A DNA stretch of 64,000 nt from Nocardia sp. alder85J (GCF_020176955.2 NZ_JAIUCZ020000004.1:310001-374000); one strand, 5' to 3'. Positions 16,182 to 25,560 are shown, counted from the stretch's first letter. The notes: generated from the letters alone by a model not told the origin. Translations and numbers: made by a program.

Positions 16182-16196
16182 TTGCGGATTCCGCAA
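16182..16196. promoter_or_regulatory. TTGCGG-ATT-CCGCAA palindrome (site 1)
   Basis: A perfect 6+3+6 inverted repeat between the PucR-type gene and the P450. A near copy (14 of 15 bases) sits at 17542-17556 on the other side of the regulator, and a weaker one (12 of 15) at 17414-17428. The clustering around one regulator suggests its operators. Confidence 0.6.
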
Positions 16197-16228
16197 CGAC
16201 GGCGCCGCAAGTTCTCGGATTCGGCAGC

Positions 16229-17482
16229 TCAGGTCAGCGGGGGCAGGCCGAGCGCGATGATGCTGGCGGACAAGCCTTCCCAGGTGCGCACATCCCAGTT
16301 GGTGAGTTGCTGCCAGCGGTGCAGCCGATATTTGACGGTGTTCGGATGCACGTGCAGCACCCGGGCGGTGGTGGTGAGGGAGAAGCTGTTGTCCGCGAAA
16401 CCCCTTACGGTGGCGGCCAATTCGGGATGCAGGCGGGCGGCTTCCCGGCAGGGTTCGAGCAGGACCGCGAAGCGGTGCGCGGCCGGGGTCACCGTGGCCA
16501 GCAGCCACTGGTCCGCGAAGGACACCGTGCCACCCGCGGGAGCGAGAGCCAGGGCGGCGCGGGCATCGGCCACACTCGCGGTGGCGCCGTCGAGACCGGT
16601 GCGCCGCAGGCCGATGCCGAAGGCGGTGTCGGGGGCCCGCCGCTGCGCGGTGGCGAGCACGGTTTCCGGTGAGACGTCCTGGAGCAGTGCGATCATCAGA
16701 TTGCCGCGGGTCGCGCAGCGCACGGTGCCGGGCCAGTGCCGGTTGCGCAGTTCCATCAGGCGTTCGTCGGGCCAGTCCGCCGCCGGTGCGCACAGCGCCT
16801 GGAACGTGCCGGCCGGATCGAAGGTGAGGGCGTGGGCGAGCTGCTCGAGGTCGATGCCGGTGGGGGCGGCGGTGGCCAGGCCGTCGAGGAACTGGTGCGT
16901 CAGGCTCAGCAGGGTGGCGTCGGCGGCCCGCACGGCGGCGCCGTAGGCCTCGGCGGCGGCGCTGCTGGACTGCTGCACCCAGGTCCACACCATGCCGACG
17001 ATGGAGACCAGTTGCGCGCCGGCCTCGGCGTTGCGGGACTGGGCGCGGGTGAGCAGCACATTCCACATCTCGCGATAGCCCACGTGGTAGGCGTCGATCA
17101 GGGCGTGCAGCGGCAGTCCGGCGGCGGCGCGCTCGGCGCCGAGCGCACGGGCGGCCTCGATCTCGGCGCGGGTGGGGGAGCGGCGGCCGGCCAGGCCGGT
17201 CAGCAGGCCCCGGTAGTGGTCGGTGACATCGTGTTCGTGCTCGGCGCGGTCCACGATGCGGTAGCTGGGTAGCTCGTGCCGGATGCGATCCACGATCTCC
17301 GGAATCACCGCGGGCAGTTCCGCGGCGACGGATTCGCACAGCTCGATCACCGGTTGCCACGGCGCCACGGTGCCGACGGCCGATCCGGACACGTACTCCA
17401 CGCTGCCCTCCCACTGTGGATTTCGTAACGAATGCCGGGTGTCGAACTCCGATACCGGCGGGAAAACGTCCGACCGATGCAT
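16229..17482 (-). CDS. PucR/CdaR-type transcriptional regulator
   Basis: A 417-residue regulator. An N-terminal helical sensor domain (about 40-200, with YHVGYREMWNVLL) precedes a GGDEF-like middle segment. The C-terminal PucR helix-turn-helix is clear: VRGFADNSFSLTTTARVLHV, then HPNTVKYRLHRWQQLT. The start at 17482 (MHRSDVFPPV) is chosen over much longer openings because these would run through the candidate operator at 17542 and into the divergent dehydrogenase. Neighbour P450 and amino-acid dehydrogenase are the obvious candidate targets. The effector is unknown. Confidence 0.85.
   Translation of the reverse strand: MHRSDVFPPVSEFDTRHSLRNPQWEGSVEYVSGSAVGTVAPWQPVIELCESVAAELPAVIPEIVDRIRHELPSYRIVDRAEHEHDVTDHYRGLLTGLAGRRSPTRAEIEAARALGAERAAAGLPLHALIDAYHVGYREMWNVLLTRAQSRNAEAGAQLVSIVGMVWTWVQQSSSAAAEAYGAAVRAADATLLSLTHQFLDGLATAAPTGIDLEQLAHALTFDPAGTFQALCAPAADWPDERLMELRNRHWPGTVRCATRGNLMIALLQDVSPETVLATAQRRAPDTAFGIGLRRTGLDGATASVADARAALALAPAGGTVSFADQWLLATVTPAAHRFAVLLEPCREAARLHPELAATVRGFADNSFSLTTTARVLHVHPNTVKYRLHRWQQLTNWDVRTWEGLSASIIALGLPPLT
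17414..17428. promoter_or_regulatory. Degenerate copy of the operator-like repeat (site 3)
   Basis: CTGTGGATTTCGTAA matches site 2 at 12 of 15 positions and lies within the first codons of the PucR-type gene. It may be a secondary autoregulatory site or chance. Confidence 0.3.
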
Positions 17483-17541
17483 CGTAACCCCCGGAATCCA
17501 CTGCCCCCGAACGTGATTACCGACGCGCGCACAATGCGGCA

Positions 17542-17556
17542 TTGTGGATTCCGCAA
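17542..17556. promoter_or_regulatory. TTGTGGATTCCGCAA operator-like repeat (site 2)
   Basis: It differs from the perfect palindrome at 16182 by one base. It lies in the 213-base divergent region between the PucR-type regulator (start 17482) and the amino-acid dehydrogenase (start 17696), where it could control both. Confidence 0.55.
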
Positions 17557-17695
17557 AAGCGCTGATGAGAACTTCTCGTTTTCGATGCTGGTTACCCGTC
17601 CTGGATGCGGGCACGCTGGCAGGGACGGAGCATGAGGCGGCCCGCAGCGATCGGGCAGCGAATCCGGCTGTGCCGGAGAACGATTGGAGGTTGCG

Positions 17696-18730
17696 ATGGA
17701 GTTCGGTCACGAGACGGTCGTGCTGCGCAGGGGGCAGCGGAGCCGGTTGCCGATCATCGTCGCGGTGCACTCCACGGTGCTGGGGCCCGCCGTCGGTGGC
17801 TGCCGGATGTGGGGATACGCCCGCTGGGAGGACGGCCTGCGGGACGCGCTGCGGCTGTCGGAGGGGATGACCCGCAAATGCGCGGCCGCCGGGCTGTCCA
17901 ACGGAGGCGGTAAGACGGTCGTGGTCCTCCCGGCCGATCGGCCCCTGACCGCCGACGAGCGCCGCGCCGCGCTGTACGACGTCGGCGACATCGTCGCGGA
18001 GTTCGGCGGCCGCTACCTGACCGGCCCCGACGCGGGCACCGGCGTCGCCGACATGGGTGTCATCGGCGAGCGCACCGAATACGTCTTCTGCCGCCCCGAG
18101 GCCGACGGCGGCAGCGGCGACCCCTCGCCGTTCACCGCCCTCGGCGTGGTCGCCGCGCTGCGGGCGACCTGCCTGGCGATGTCCGGCTCACCGGAGCTGG
18201 CGGGCAAGCGTTTCGCGGTGATCGGCGCGGGCAACGTCGGCGCGCAGATCGCCCGGCAGCTCGCGGCCGCCGGGGCCGCGCTGATCCTCAGCGATGTCGA
18301 TCCGGCCAAGCGGTCGCTCGCCGCCGAATTGGGGGCGGAGTTCGCCGACCCCGAGTCCGCGGTGACCGCCGAGGTGGATGTGCTGGTACCCGCCGCGCTC
18401 GGCGGTCTGCTGACCCGGGAACTGGTGCCGCGGCTGCGGTGCATCGCGGTGGCGGGCGCGGCGAACAATCAACTGGCCGAACCGGATGTGGCCGAACTGC
18501 TGCGCGCCGGCGACATCCTGTGGGCGCCCGACTACATCGCCAATGCCGGCGGTGTGGTCAATTCGGTCTCGCGCGAGATCCTCGGCGACGATCCGGCGAC
18601 GGCGGTGAAGCGCATCGAGTCGATCGCCGACACCCTCACCGGTCTGTTCGAGACGGCCGCGCGGACCGGCATCACCACCGCGGCCGCCGCCGACGCGCTG
18701 GCCCGGCAGCGCCTGGCCGCCGCAGTCTAG
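17696..18730 (+). CDS. Glu/Leu/Phe/Val-type NAD-dependent amino-acid dehydrogenase
   Basis: A 344-residue enzyme for reversible oxidative deamination, most like leucine/valine dehydrogenases by length. The N-terminal domain has GPAVGGCRMW and the catalytic-lysine region GMTRKCAAAGLSNGGGKTVV. TGPDAGTG carries the conserved Asp. The Rossmann fold starts at AVIGAGNVGAQIA, and APDYIANAGGVVN is the substrate loop. GGAGG five bases before ATG 17696 fixes the start; an earlier in-frame TTG at 17684 precedes that site. It is divergent from the PucR-type regulator. Amino-acid catabolism or supply of a branched amino acid are both possible. Confidence 0.9.
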   Translation: MEFGHETVVLRRGQRSRLPIIVAVHSTVLGPAVGGCRMWGYARWEDGLRDALRLSEGMTRKCAAAGLSNGGGKTVVVLPADRPLTADERRAALYDVGDIVAEFGGRYLTGPDAGTGVADMGVIGERTEYVFCRPEADGGSGDPSPFTALGVVAALRATCLAMSGSPELAGKRFAVIGAGNVGAQIARQLAAAGAALILSDVDPAKRSLAAELGAEFADPESAVTAEVDVLVPAALGGLLTRELVPRLRCIAVAGAANNQLAEPDVAELLRAGDILWAPDYIANAGGVVNSVSREILGDDPATAVKRIESIADTLTGLFETAARTGITTAAAADALARQRLAAAV

Positions 18731-18776
18731 TCCCCGCGTACGCCGCCGAGCGGGCAGCGGCGGCCCGTACCCGTCC

Positions 18777-20021
18777 ATGTCCACACTCGTCCCGGGGGTT
18801 CGAATGTTCGGCGTATCCGCATTGCTGGGCGGGCTCAACGCACGGGTCTATCTGCTCGCCCTGGCCACCTTCACCGTCGGTACCGAGGGTTATGTCATCG
18901 CCGGTGTGTTGCCGGCTGTGGCCCGCGACATGCGGGTCTCGGTGGCGGTGTGCGGGCAGCTGGTCACGATCTTCGCACTGGTCTACGCACTGGCCGGGCC
19001 GCTGTTGATCGGCGCCTTCGCGAAGGTCCGGCCGAAACCCGTACTGGTCTGGGCCACACTGGCTTTCGCGGTGTCGAATCTGCTGGCCGCGATCGCGCCC
19101 GATTACGCGGTGCTGGCCGGGGCACGGGTGCTGGCCGCGGCGAGCGCCGCGCTGCTGGCGGCGCCGGCGGCCGCGGCGGCCGCGGCGCTGTGCCGCCCGG
19201 AGCAACTGCCGAGCGCGATCGCGGTCACCGCCAGCGGCAATGCACTCGCGCTCACCCTGGGCGCCCCGATCGGCACCCTGATCGGCGGGGCGTTCGGCTG
19301 GCGGGGCACCTTCCTGTTCGTCGCCGCGCTCGGCCTGACAACCGCTGCGCTGCTGGCGATCCGGCTGCCGGCGATACCGGTGGCGCCGCTCGGCAGCGGC
19401 CGCCTGGACCTGGTGCGGCGGTCGGACATCCGCTGGAGCCTGCTGACCACCTTCGGGGTGTTCCTGGCCTCGTACTGCACCTACACCTACCTCGCGCCGA
19501 TCGTGACGGGGGCGACCGGGATGGGGAGCAGAGGCGTCGCGGCGCTGATGATCGTCTTCGGCGCCGGCGCGTTCGTGGCGGGCCGGGTGATCGGGCGGGT
19601 CCTGGCCCGGTGGCCGGTGGCGGGGGTGCTGCGGGTGGCTCTCACCGTGATGGCGCTGCTGCTGGCGACGACGGCCGTCGGCACCGCGCTGCGGCCCACC
19701 ACCGCGGCCACCGTGGTGGCGTTCCCGTTGCTGCTGTGCCTGGGCGCGTTCTGGTGTTGCAGTGGCGTCTCGCAGCAGACCCGGATCGCCGCGCTCGCGC
19801 CCCGGCAACGGTCCCAGGCGCTGGGCCTGCACTTCTCCATGCAGTACCTCGGCGTCGCCGTCGGCGGTGCGCTGGGTGGGCTGGCCCTGTCGATCGGCGG
19901 TGTGATCGCCGTTCCGGCCATATCCGCGGTGATCGCCTTCGTCTCGCTGTTCTCGATCCGGCTGACCGTGCCTGCGCCGGTGGGCGCCCCGGATCAGGTG
20001 CCGGCGTCCAGCGCGGGCTGA
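18777..20021 (+). CDS. MFS transporter (AraJ/DHA1-type drug exporter)
   Basis: A 414-residue protein with about 12 hydrophobic helices. The N-terminal helix FTVGTEGYVIAGVLPAVARD is the familiar start of AraJ/Cmx-like exporters, and the motif C region (GNALALTLGAPIGTLIGGAFGWRGTF) marks an antiporter. It follows the dehydrogenase by 46 bases on the same strand. In bacilysin-type clusters an MFS exporter of this group gives self-resistance; here it stands before a set of tailoring-type enzymes, so export of a small product is plausible. Confidence 0.88.
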   Translation: MSTLVPGVRMFGVSALLGGLNARVYLLALATFTVGTEGYVIAGVLPAVARDMRVSVAVCGQLVTIFALVYALAGPLLIGAFAKVRPKPVLVWATLAFAVSNLLAAIAPDYAVLAGARVLAAASAALLAAPAAAAAAALCRPEQLPSAIAVTASGNALALTLGAPIGTLIGGAFGWRGTFLFVAALGLTTAALLAIRLPAIPVAPLGSGRLDLVRRSDIRWSLLTTFGVFLASYCTYTYLAPIVTGATGMGSRGVAALMIVFGAGAFVAGRVIGRVLARWPVAGVLRVALTVMALLLATTAVGTALRPTTAATVVAFPLLLCLGAFWCCSGVSQQTRIAALAPRQRSQALGLHFSMQYLGVAVGGALGGLALSIGGVIAVPAISAVIAFVSLFSIRLTVPAPVGAPDQVPASSAG

Positions 20022-20221
20022 CCGCCGCCTCTTGCGAAAACGACAGTCCGATTGCGGCGTATTCTGCGAGAATTGCAATTGTCCGGCATCGGTATCGAGT
20101 GATGCCCGCGATCGGCACCTGCAGCAATTCCGGGATATGCGGATTTTACTTCCTGTTTTCAAAAGGGACTGTTCCCGCAGTTGTAGCACTCTTCGAGCTG
20201 TCGTAGACTTCGATTCGGAAG

Positions 20222-20668
20222 TTGAATTCTTCCGGTAGGGGGCCACGGCTCCCGAGTAATTGCAGACGCGTTCTCCGATGGTTCATCGCCGAATTCGTGC
20301 GCAACAACGGCGGCCCCGGTATCGGGCACGTGGCCTTCGCCTGCCCGGACATCGTGACCGCAGTCGAGGGGTTGCGGGAATCGGGCGTGGAATTCCTCGG
20401 CGCCCTCGGCGCCTATTACGACATGCTGCCCGCCCGGCTCGGCGGGGTGACCCGGCACCGGCTGGAGCAATTGCGCGAACTCGGCATTCTCGCCGACCGG
20501 GACCACGGCGGTGAACTGTTCCAGATATTCACCCGCTCCACCCATCCGCGCAACACCTTCTTCTTCGAGGTGATCGAGCGGGTCGGCGCGGAGACCTTTG
20601 GCAAGGCCAATGTCCAGGCGCTGTTCGAGGCGAGGAAGGCGGAGCGGGACGAACGGGAGTCGCGGTGA
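20222..20668 (+). pseudogene. C-terminal fragment of a 4-hydroxyphenylpyruvate dioxygenase/hydroxymandelate synthase
   Basis: From about 20294 the frame reads FVRNNGGPGIGHVAFACPDI, YYDMLPARLG, LRELGILADRDHGGELFQIF and a THPRNTFFFEVIERVGA end. This covers the second vicinal-oxygen-chelate domain with one His (GHVAF) and the C-terminal Glu (FFEVIER) of the iron site. The family is about 350 residues; roughly 230 N-terminal residues, including the first metal His, are absent and not found in other frames between 20022 and 20290. The only in-frame start is a TTG. It overlaps the next gene by GTGA. Most likely a non-functional remnant. Confidence 0.8.
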
Positions 20669-21788
20669 CGACGGTACGACCCGCCGGGCCGCTCACGGCC
20701 GCCGACTACACCGGGCTGGCCCGCGACGTGATGCCCGCTGCCGCATGGGATTTCGTTTCCGGTGGCAGCGGCGCCGAGCTGACGGCGGCGGCGAACCGGC
20801 GCGCGTTCGACGAGCTGTACCTGGTCCCCCGGATGCTGCGGGACGTGTCGCGGGTGTCGACGGCCACCCGGCTGGCCGGCACGGCGTCGACGCTGCCGCT
20901 GGCCATCGCGCCGATGGCGTACCACAGCCTGGTGCATCCGGAGGGCGAGGCCGCCACCGCGCGGGCCGCCCGCGCGGCCGGGGTGCCGTTCACCGTGGCG
21001 ATGCTGAGCGGGACGCCGATCGAGCGGGTCGCCGAATCGGGCGCCGACCTGTGGTTGCAGCTGTACTGGCTGCGGGACCGCGGCGCCACCGCGGAGCTGG
21101 TGCGCCGGGCCGAGGCGGTGGGCTGCCGGGCGCTGGTGCTCACCGTCGACGTGCCCCGGCTGGGCCGCCGGATGCGCGACCACCGCAACGGTTCGCGTTG
21201 CCGGAGCACGTCTACGCCGCGCATTTCCGCGGTGCGGCGGCGATCGGCGCCCAGCGCTCCCGCGACGGCGGTTCGGCGGTGGCCACCCACACCACCGAGA
21301 TGTTCGATCCCGCCCTGTCCTGGACCGATATCGAATGGCTGCGGCAGCAGACCCGGCTGCCGCTGATCGTCAAGGGCATCCTCGCCCGGGAGGACGCGGT
21401 GCTGGCGGTGCGGTCCGGGGTCGACGCCATCGTGGTGTCCAACCACGGCGGGCGGCAACTCGACGGGGCGGTGCCGTCGATGCGGATGCTGCCGGAGATC
21501 CGCGCCACCGTCGGCGACGAGATCGAGGTGCTGGTCGACAGCGGTGTCCGGTCCGGCACGGACGTGCTCAAGGCCCTGGCCGCGGGCGCCGACGGCGTGC
21601 TGCTGGGCAGGCCGATCCTGTACGGGCTCGCGGTGTCCGGCGCCGCGGGCGTGAGCGCCGTGCTGGCGCTGCTGCGCGAGGAACTGGAAACCGATCTGGC
21701 CCTCGCCGGATGTCGTTCCGTCGCGGAGGCGGCCCGGCTGACGACGCACGAATTATCGAATCCCACTGGCAGGACGAGTGCATCATGA
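20665..21788 (+). pseudogene. FMN-dependent 2-hydroxyacid oxidase (hydroxymandelate/lactate oxidase type), frameshifted
   Basis: The first frame gives the N-terminal half (AAWDFVSGGSGAELT, PLAIAPMAYHSLVHPEGE, WLQLYWLRDR, LTVDVPRLGRR). After RMRDHRNG at about 21190 the homology continues one base out of frame: FALPEHV, PLIVKGILAREDA, and SNHGGRQLDGAVPS with the catalytic His and Arg, through GADGVLLGRPILYG to 21788. One missing G in AACGGTTCG would explain it. Total length would be the usual ~370 residues. Next to the dioxygenase fragment it recalls the hydroxymandelate synthase/oxidase pair of 4-hydroxyphenylglycine biosynthesis. It could be intact if the indel is a sequencing error. Confidence 0.8.
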
Positions 21789-22327
21789 AATACGACGTCA
21801 TCAAGACACTCGGTCCCACGGGTACGGATGCGCACGCCGAGGCGGTCCGTATCGGGGGCGAGAAGATCGAACTGTTTCCCTCCTTCCGGGCCGCGATCGA
21901 CGATTCCGAGGCCCGCGGCGGGAAGGCGCTGGTGGCCGCCGGATATCTGGACATGTCCGATGGCTCGGTGATCGACTCCTGGGTCGATCTGCATTTCAGT
22001 AAATTGGCGTCGATGACGATGGTCGGCGTGTGGGAGTCGCCGACCAAGCAGATGTGCGTCGCCGTCCACTCGGATTTCCCCGGCGGCCTGGCCGACATCC
22101 GTTCCGCGGTCTCGCATCCGGCGACCCTCCAGTTCGTCCGCGAGCACATGCCCGCCGACATCTCACTGTCGACGGTGAAGGCGAAACCGATGGCCGCGCG
22201 GCTGGTCAGCGAGCACTACGCCGACGCCTGCATCGGCTCGGTGGACGTCGTCGAATCCATCGAGAACCTCAAGATCCTGAAGAAACTGGAGGCGTCGATG
22301 GTGTGGTGTCTCTATGAGCATCGCTGA
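21785..22327 (+). CDS. BacA-like prephenate decarboxylase/dehydratase-family protein
   Basis: A 180-residue protein beginning KTLGPTGTDAHAEAV, the TLGPxGT start of the prephenate dehydratase fold. A SHPATLQFV block and an AAR-type segment (AKPMAARLVSEHYADACIG) follow, as in BacA, which decarboxylates prephenate without aromatisation in bacilysin/anticapsin synthesis. There is no ACT regulatory domain, and the ESR/TRF motifs of true PheA are not seen, so a secondary-metabolism role is more likely than phenylalanine synthesis. ATG 21785 overlaps the oxidase stop (ATGA). Confidence 0.65.
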   Translation: MKYDVIKTLGPTGTDAHAEAVRIGGEKIELFPSFRAAIDDSEARGGKALVAAGYLDMSDGSVIDSWVDLHFSKLASMTMVGVWESPTKQMCVAVHSDFPGGLADIRSAVSHPATLQFVREHMPADISLSTVKAKPMAARLVSEHYADACIGSVDVVESIENLKILKKLEASMVWCLYEHR

Positions 22328-24449
22328 GGTCCGCACCGGTCAGGTCCGGATCGGCGGTCTGCGGGTCGCGCGCGAACTGCGGGATTTCGTCGAACGGGAG
22401 GCGATTCCGGGCACCGGGGTGGATCCCGCCGAGTTCTGGGCCGGCGCCGAACGGCTCATCGGTGAACTCGCCCCCCGCACTCGCGAATTGCTGCTCCGGC
22501 GTACCGAATTGCAGGACAAGCTGGACGCCTGGCACGCCGAGCACCGCGGCGCGAATTTCGACGCCGTGGCCTATCGGGAATATCTGACCGAGATCGGCTA
22601 TCTGGTCCCGCCGCCGCGGCCGTTCACCGTCGACACCGCGCACGCCGATGTGGAGATCACCGCGATTCCGGGCCCGCAACTGCTGGTCCCGGTCGCGGAC
22701 ACCGCGTTCGCGCTGGAGGGGGTCGATGCCCGGTGGGGCTCGCCGTATCACGCGCTGCGCGATACCGATGCGGTCGCCCCCGGTGATCCGGGTGAGCGGA
22801 TGCTCGCCGTGATCGAGTACGCGCGCGGCGTACTCGACACGGCCGCGCCGCTGGCCTCGGGTTCGCACGCCGAGGCGACGGGCTACGAGGTGGCGCTCGG
22901 CGAGTTGCGGGTCCGGCTGGCGGGCGGCACGGTCACCACGCTCGCCGCCGGGGCCCGGCCGGCCGGGTTCCGCGGCGATCCGCGGCGGCCGTCGGCGGTG
23001 CTGATCGAACACCACGGCCTGCACGTCGAGCTGCGGATCGACCCCGCCGGGCCGTTCGGCCGTCTCGACACGGCCGGGATCGACGACGTGATCCTGGAGT
23101 CCGGCATCACCACGATCATGGACTTCGAGGATTGCGTTGCCGCCGTGGATGTCTCGGACAAGGTCGAGGTCTACCGCAACTGGCTGCACCTGATGCGGGG
23201 CAGTTTCGCGGCCGGCGCGATGGCCCCGGACCGGCACTACACCGCCCCGGACGGCTCCCGCCGCACCCTGCACGGCCGGGCCCTGCTGTTCGCCCGGATC
23301 GTCGGCCCCCTGATGACCACCGAGGCCGTCCTCGACGCCGAGGGCGCCGAGGTGCCGGAGATCATCCTGGACGCGGTGATCGCCACCCTGGCGGCGCTGC
23401 ACGACCTGCGCGGGAACACCGCGCGCGCGAATTCGCGGGCGGGCGCGGTCTATCTGGCCGTGCCGAAGCAGCACGGCCCCGCGGAGTTCGCCTTCACCGA
23501 CACCCTCTTCGCACGGGTGGAGCAGCTGTTCGGGCTGCCGGAGCACACCGTGAAACTCGGCCTGCTGGACGAGGAACGGCGCACCACGGTGAATCTCGCG
23601 GCCTGTCTGGCCGAGGTCCGGCATCGGGTGGTGGCCACCGGTAACGGGCTGCTCGATCGCGGCGCCGACGAGATCCGCACCTCGACCGCGGCGGGCCCGA
23701 TGGTGGGCCGCGCCGCCATGCGGGACCAGCCCTGGCAGCGGGCCTACGAGCAGTGGCACGTCGATACCTGTCTGGCACACGGACTTCCGGGCCGCGCGCT
23801 GGTCGGGCTGGGCATGTGGCCGACGCCGGGCCGGATGCGCGAACTGCTGGAATCCAAGATCGAGCAGTTGCATCAGGGCGCCGCCATGACCTGGGTGCCG
23901 ACCGCGGTCGCGGCGACCCTGCACGCCGTGCACTTCCACCGCGTGGATGTCGTTGCGCGGCAACGGGAGGTGGCCGCCGCCGGGCCGCGGCGGACCCTCG
24001 CCGAACTGCTGCACCTGCCGCTGGCCGACCCGCCGCCGGCCGCCGTCCGGCCCGCGGAGCTGGATGCCTACTGCTACACCGTGCTGACCTACGCGGTGCG
24101 CTGGATCGAGCGAGCGGTGGCCAGCGCGCCGATCCCGGCCTACGACGGCGTCGTGGTGCTGGAAGACCGTGCCACCCTGCGGCTGTCGACACAGCTGCTG
24201 GCGAACTGGTTGTGCCACAACCTGATCAGCGAGGCCGACGTGCACGGCAGCCTCCGGCGGGTGGCCGGGCTGGTCGACGCGCGGCTGCGCGACGAACCCG
24301 GGTATCGGCCGCTGCTGCCCCGGCCCGAGAACGCCCTGGCCTGGCAGGCCGCCTACGAGTTGATCGTCGGCGGCGCCGACGCACCCAACGGTTACACCGA
24401 ACCGGTGCTGTACCGGTGGCGCCGCGAATACAAGGCCCGGACCCCGTGA
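22314..24449 (+). CDS. Malate synthase G homologue
   Basis: A 711-residue protein collinear with GlcB, which condenses glyoxylate and acetyl-CoA. Conserved sites include the Arg in LLFARIVGPLMT, the metal Glu in LLDEERRTTVN, the Asp in GLLDRGADEIRT, the CoA-side GMWPTP and TWVPTAVAATLHAVHFH, and the catalytic base region VVLEDRATLRLSTQLLANWL. It ends PNGYTEPVLYRWRREYKAR. It overlaps the BacA-like gene by 14 bases and so belongs to that operon; no isocitrate lyase or glycolate gene is near. The setting suggests either glyoxylate use or a dedicated condensation with another 2-oxoacid; the latter is speculative. Confidence 0.85.
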   Translation: MSIAEVRTGQVRIGGLRVARELRDFVEREAIPGTGVDPAEFWAGAERLIGELAPRTRELLLRRTELQDKLDAWHAEHRGANFDAVAYREYLTEIGYLVPPPRPFTVDTAHADVEITAIPGPQLLVPVADTAFALEGVDARWGSPYHALRDTDAVAPGDPGERMLAVIEYARGVLDTAAPLASGSHAEATGYEVALGELRVRLAGGTVTTLAAGARPAGFRGDPRRPSAVLIEHHGLHVELRIDPAGPFGRLDTAGIDDVILESGITTIMDFEDCVAAVDVSDKVEVYRNWLHLMRGSFAAGAMAPDRHYTAPDGSRRTLHGRALLFARIVGPLMTTEAVLDAEGAEVPEIILDAVIATLAALHDLRGNTARANSRAGAVYLAVPKQHGPAEFAFTDTLFARVEQLFGLPEHTVKLGLLDEERRTTVNLAACLAEVRHRVVATGNGLLDRGADEIRTSTAAGPMVGRAAMRDQPWQRAYEQWHVDTCLAHGLPGRALVGLGMWPTPGRMRELLESKIEQLHQGAAMTWVPTAVAATLHAVHFHRVDVVARQREVAAAGPRRTLAELLHLPLADPPPAAVRPAELDAYCYTVLTYAVRWIERAVASAPIPAYDGVVVLEDRATLRLSTQLLANWLCHNLISEADVHGSLRRVAGLVDARLRDEPGYRPLLPRPENALAWQAAYELIVGGADAPNGYTEPVLYRWRREYKARTP

Positions 24450-24480
24450 GCGCGGTCCGGCCCAGCGGAAGGAGAGACGC

Positions 24481-25443
24481 ATGCGCGCGGTGGTGGTGAC
24501 CGAACCCGGTGGCCCCGAGGTGCTGCGCTACTGCGGGATGCCGGACCCGGTCCCCGGTCCGGGGCAGGTGCTGGTCCGCACCGAGGCGATCGGGGTCAAC
24601 TTCCGCGACGTCTACGTGCGCACCGGCGCCTATCCCGCCGAACTGCCCGTCCCCGGGCTGGAGGGCGCCGGGGTGGTGGTGGGTCGCGGCGACGGTGTCG
24701 CGGAGTTCGCCCTCGGCGACCGGGTGGCGTGGGCGTACGGCCGATCCAGTTACGCCGAACTGGTCGCGGTGCCGGTGGCGCAGTGCGTGCCGGTGCCCGA
24801 CGACATCGACTGGCCGGTGGCCGGCGGCGCGATCCTGCAAGGGGTCACCGCGCACTATCTGCTGGAATCGGTGTACCGGCCGGAACCGGGACAGACGATC
24901 CTGATCCACGCCGGCGCCGGGGGAATGGGGCAGCTGCTGGTGCAGTGGGCCGCCGCGCACGGGGCCCGGGTGATCACCACCGTCTCCACCGACGAGAAGG
25001 AGAAGACGGCCTGGGAGGCCGGGGCGTGGCGGGTGCTGCGCTATGGCGCCGACCTGGCCCCCGCCGTCCGGGAACTCACGGCGGGGGAGGGCGTCGCGGC
25101 CGTGTACGACGGCGTCGGCGCGGCCACCTTCGAATCGAGCCTGGCGTCGCTGCGGCTGCGGGGGACGCTGGTGCTGTTCGGTTCCGCCAGCGGCCGGGTG
25201 CCGCCGGTGGATCCGCAGCGGCTCGCGGAACTGGGTTCGCTGTGCCTCACCCGGCCGCTGCTGCCGCATTTCGTGCACACCCGGGCGGAGGTGCTGTGGC
25301 GGGCCGGCGCGGTCTTCACCGCGATCGCCGACGGCACCCTGCGCATCCGGTTCGGCGGCAGCTACGCCCTGGCCCACGCGGCCCAGGCCCATCGCGACAT
25401 CGAATCCCGTTCCACCACGGGATCTTTGGTGCTGCGGCCCTGA
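24481..25443 (+). CDS. Zinc-independent quinone oxidoreductase/enoyl reductase (MDR superfamily)
   Basis: A 320-residue NADPH-type reductase: N-terminal GroES-like domain (VLVRTEAIGVNFRDVYVRTG), no zinc-binding cysteines, then HAGAGGMGQLLVQWAA as the nucleotide-binding loop. AVYDGVGAATFESSL and LVLFGSASG follow. The GGAAGGAG site six bases before the ATG supports this start. It closes the 18.8-25.4 kb plus-strand run, 31 bases after the malate synthase homologue. It may reduce an alpha,beta-unsaturated intermediate; this is inference. Confidence 0.88.
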   Translation: MRAVVVTEPGGPEVLRYCGMPDPVPGPGQVLVRTEAIGVNFRDVYVRTGAYPAELPVPGLEGAGVVVGRGDGVAEFALGDRVAWAYGRSSYAELVAVPVAQCVPVPDDIDWPVAGGAILQGVTAHYLLESVYRPEPGQTILIHAGAGGMGQLLVQWAAAHGARVITTVSTDEKEKTAWEAGAWRVLRYGADLAPAVRELTAGEGVAAVYDGVGAATFESSLASLRLRGTLVLFGSASGRVPPVDPQRLAELGSLCLTRPLLPHFVHTRAEVLWRAGAVFTAIADGTLRIRFGGSYALAHAAQAHRDIESRSTTGSLVLRP

Positions 25444-25447
25444 CGAA

Positions 25448-25477
25448 CGTCACCGGCGCGGGGCGCTGCCGGTGACG
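25448..25477. terminator. Hairpin between convergent genes
   Basis: CGTCACCGGC and its exact complement flank a ten-base GC-rich loop just after the oxidoreductase stop. It probably terminates the plus-strand cluster. Confidence 0.65.
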
Positions 25478-25560
25478 GGACGCCGCCGGACATCGTCGTC
25501 GGGCGGCGTCCACCGCCGCGCCGGAGGTGAATACCGCACGGCCGCAGCGGCTTCCGGCGG

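Noticed and set aside
20032..20290. Missing N-terminal half of the dioxygenase in another frame
   Set aside because: All frames were read between the MFS stop and 20290; none gives the first vicinal-oxygen-chelate domain, and the gap is too short for it.
22269..24482. Very long open frame opposite the malate synthase homologue
   Set aside because: It encodes Arg/Gly/His-rich sequence without motifs and is the usual antisense shadow of a high-GC gene; the plus-strand protein has clear family conservation.
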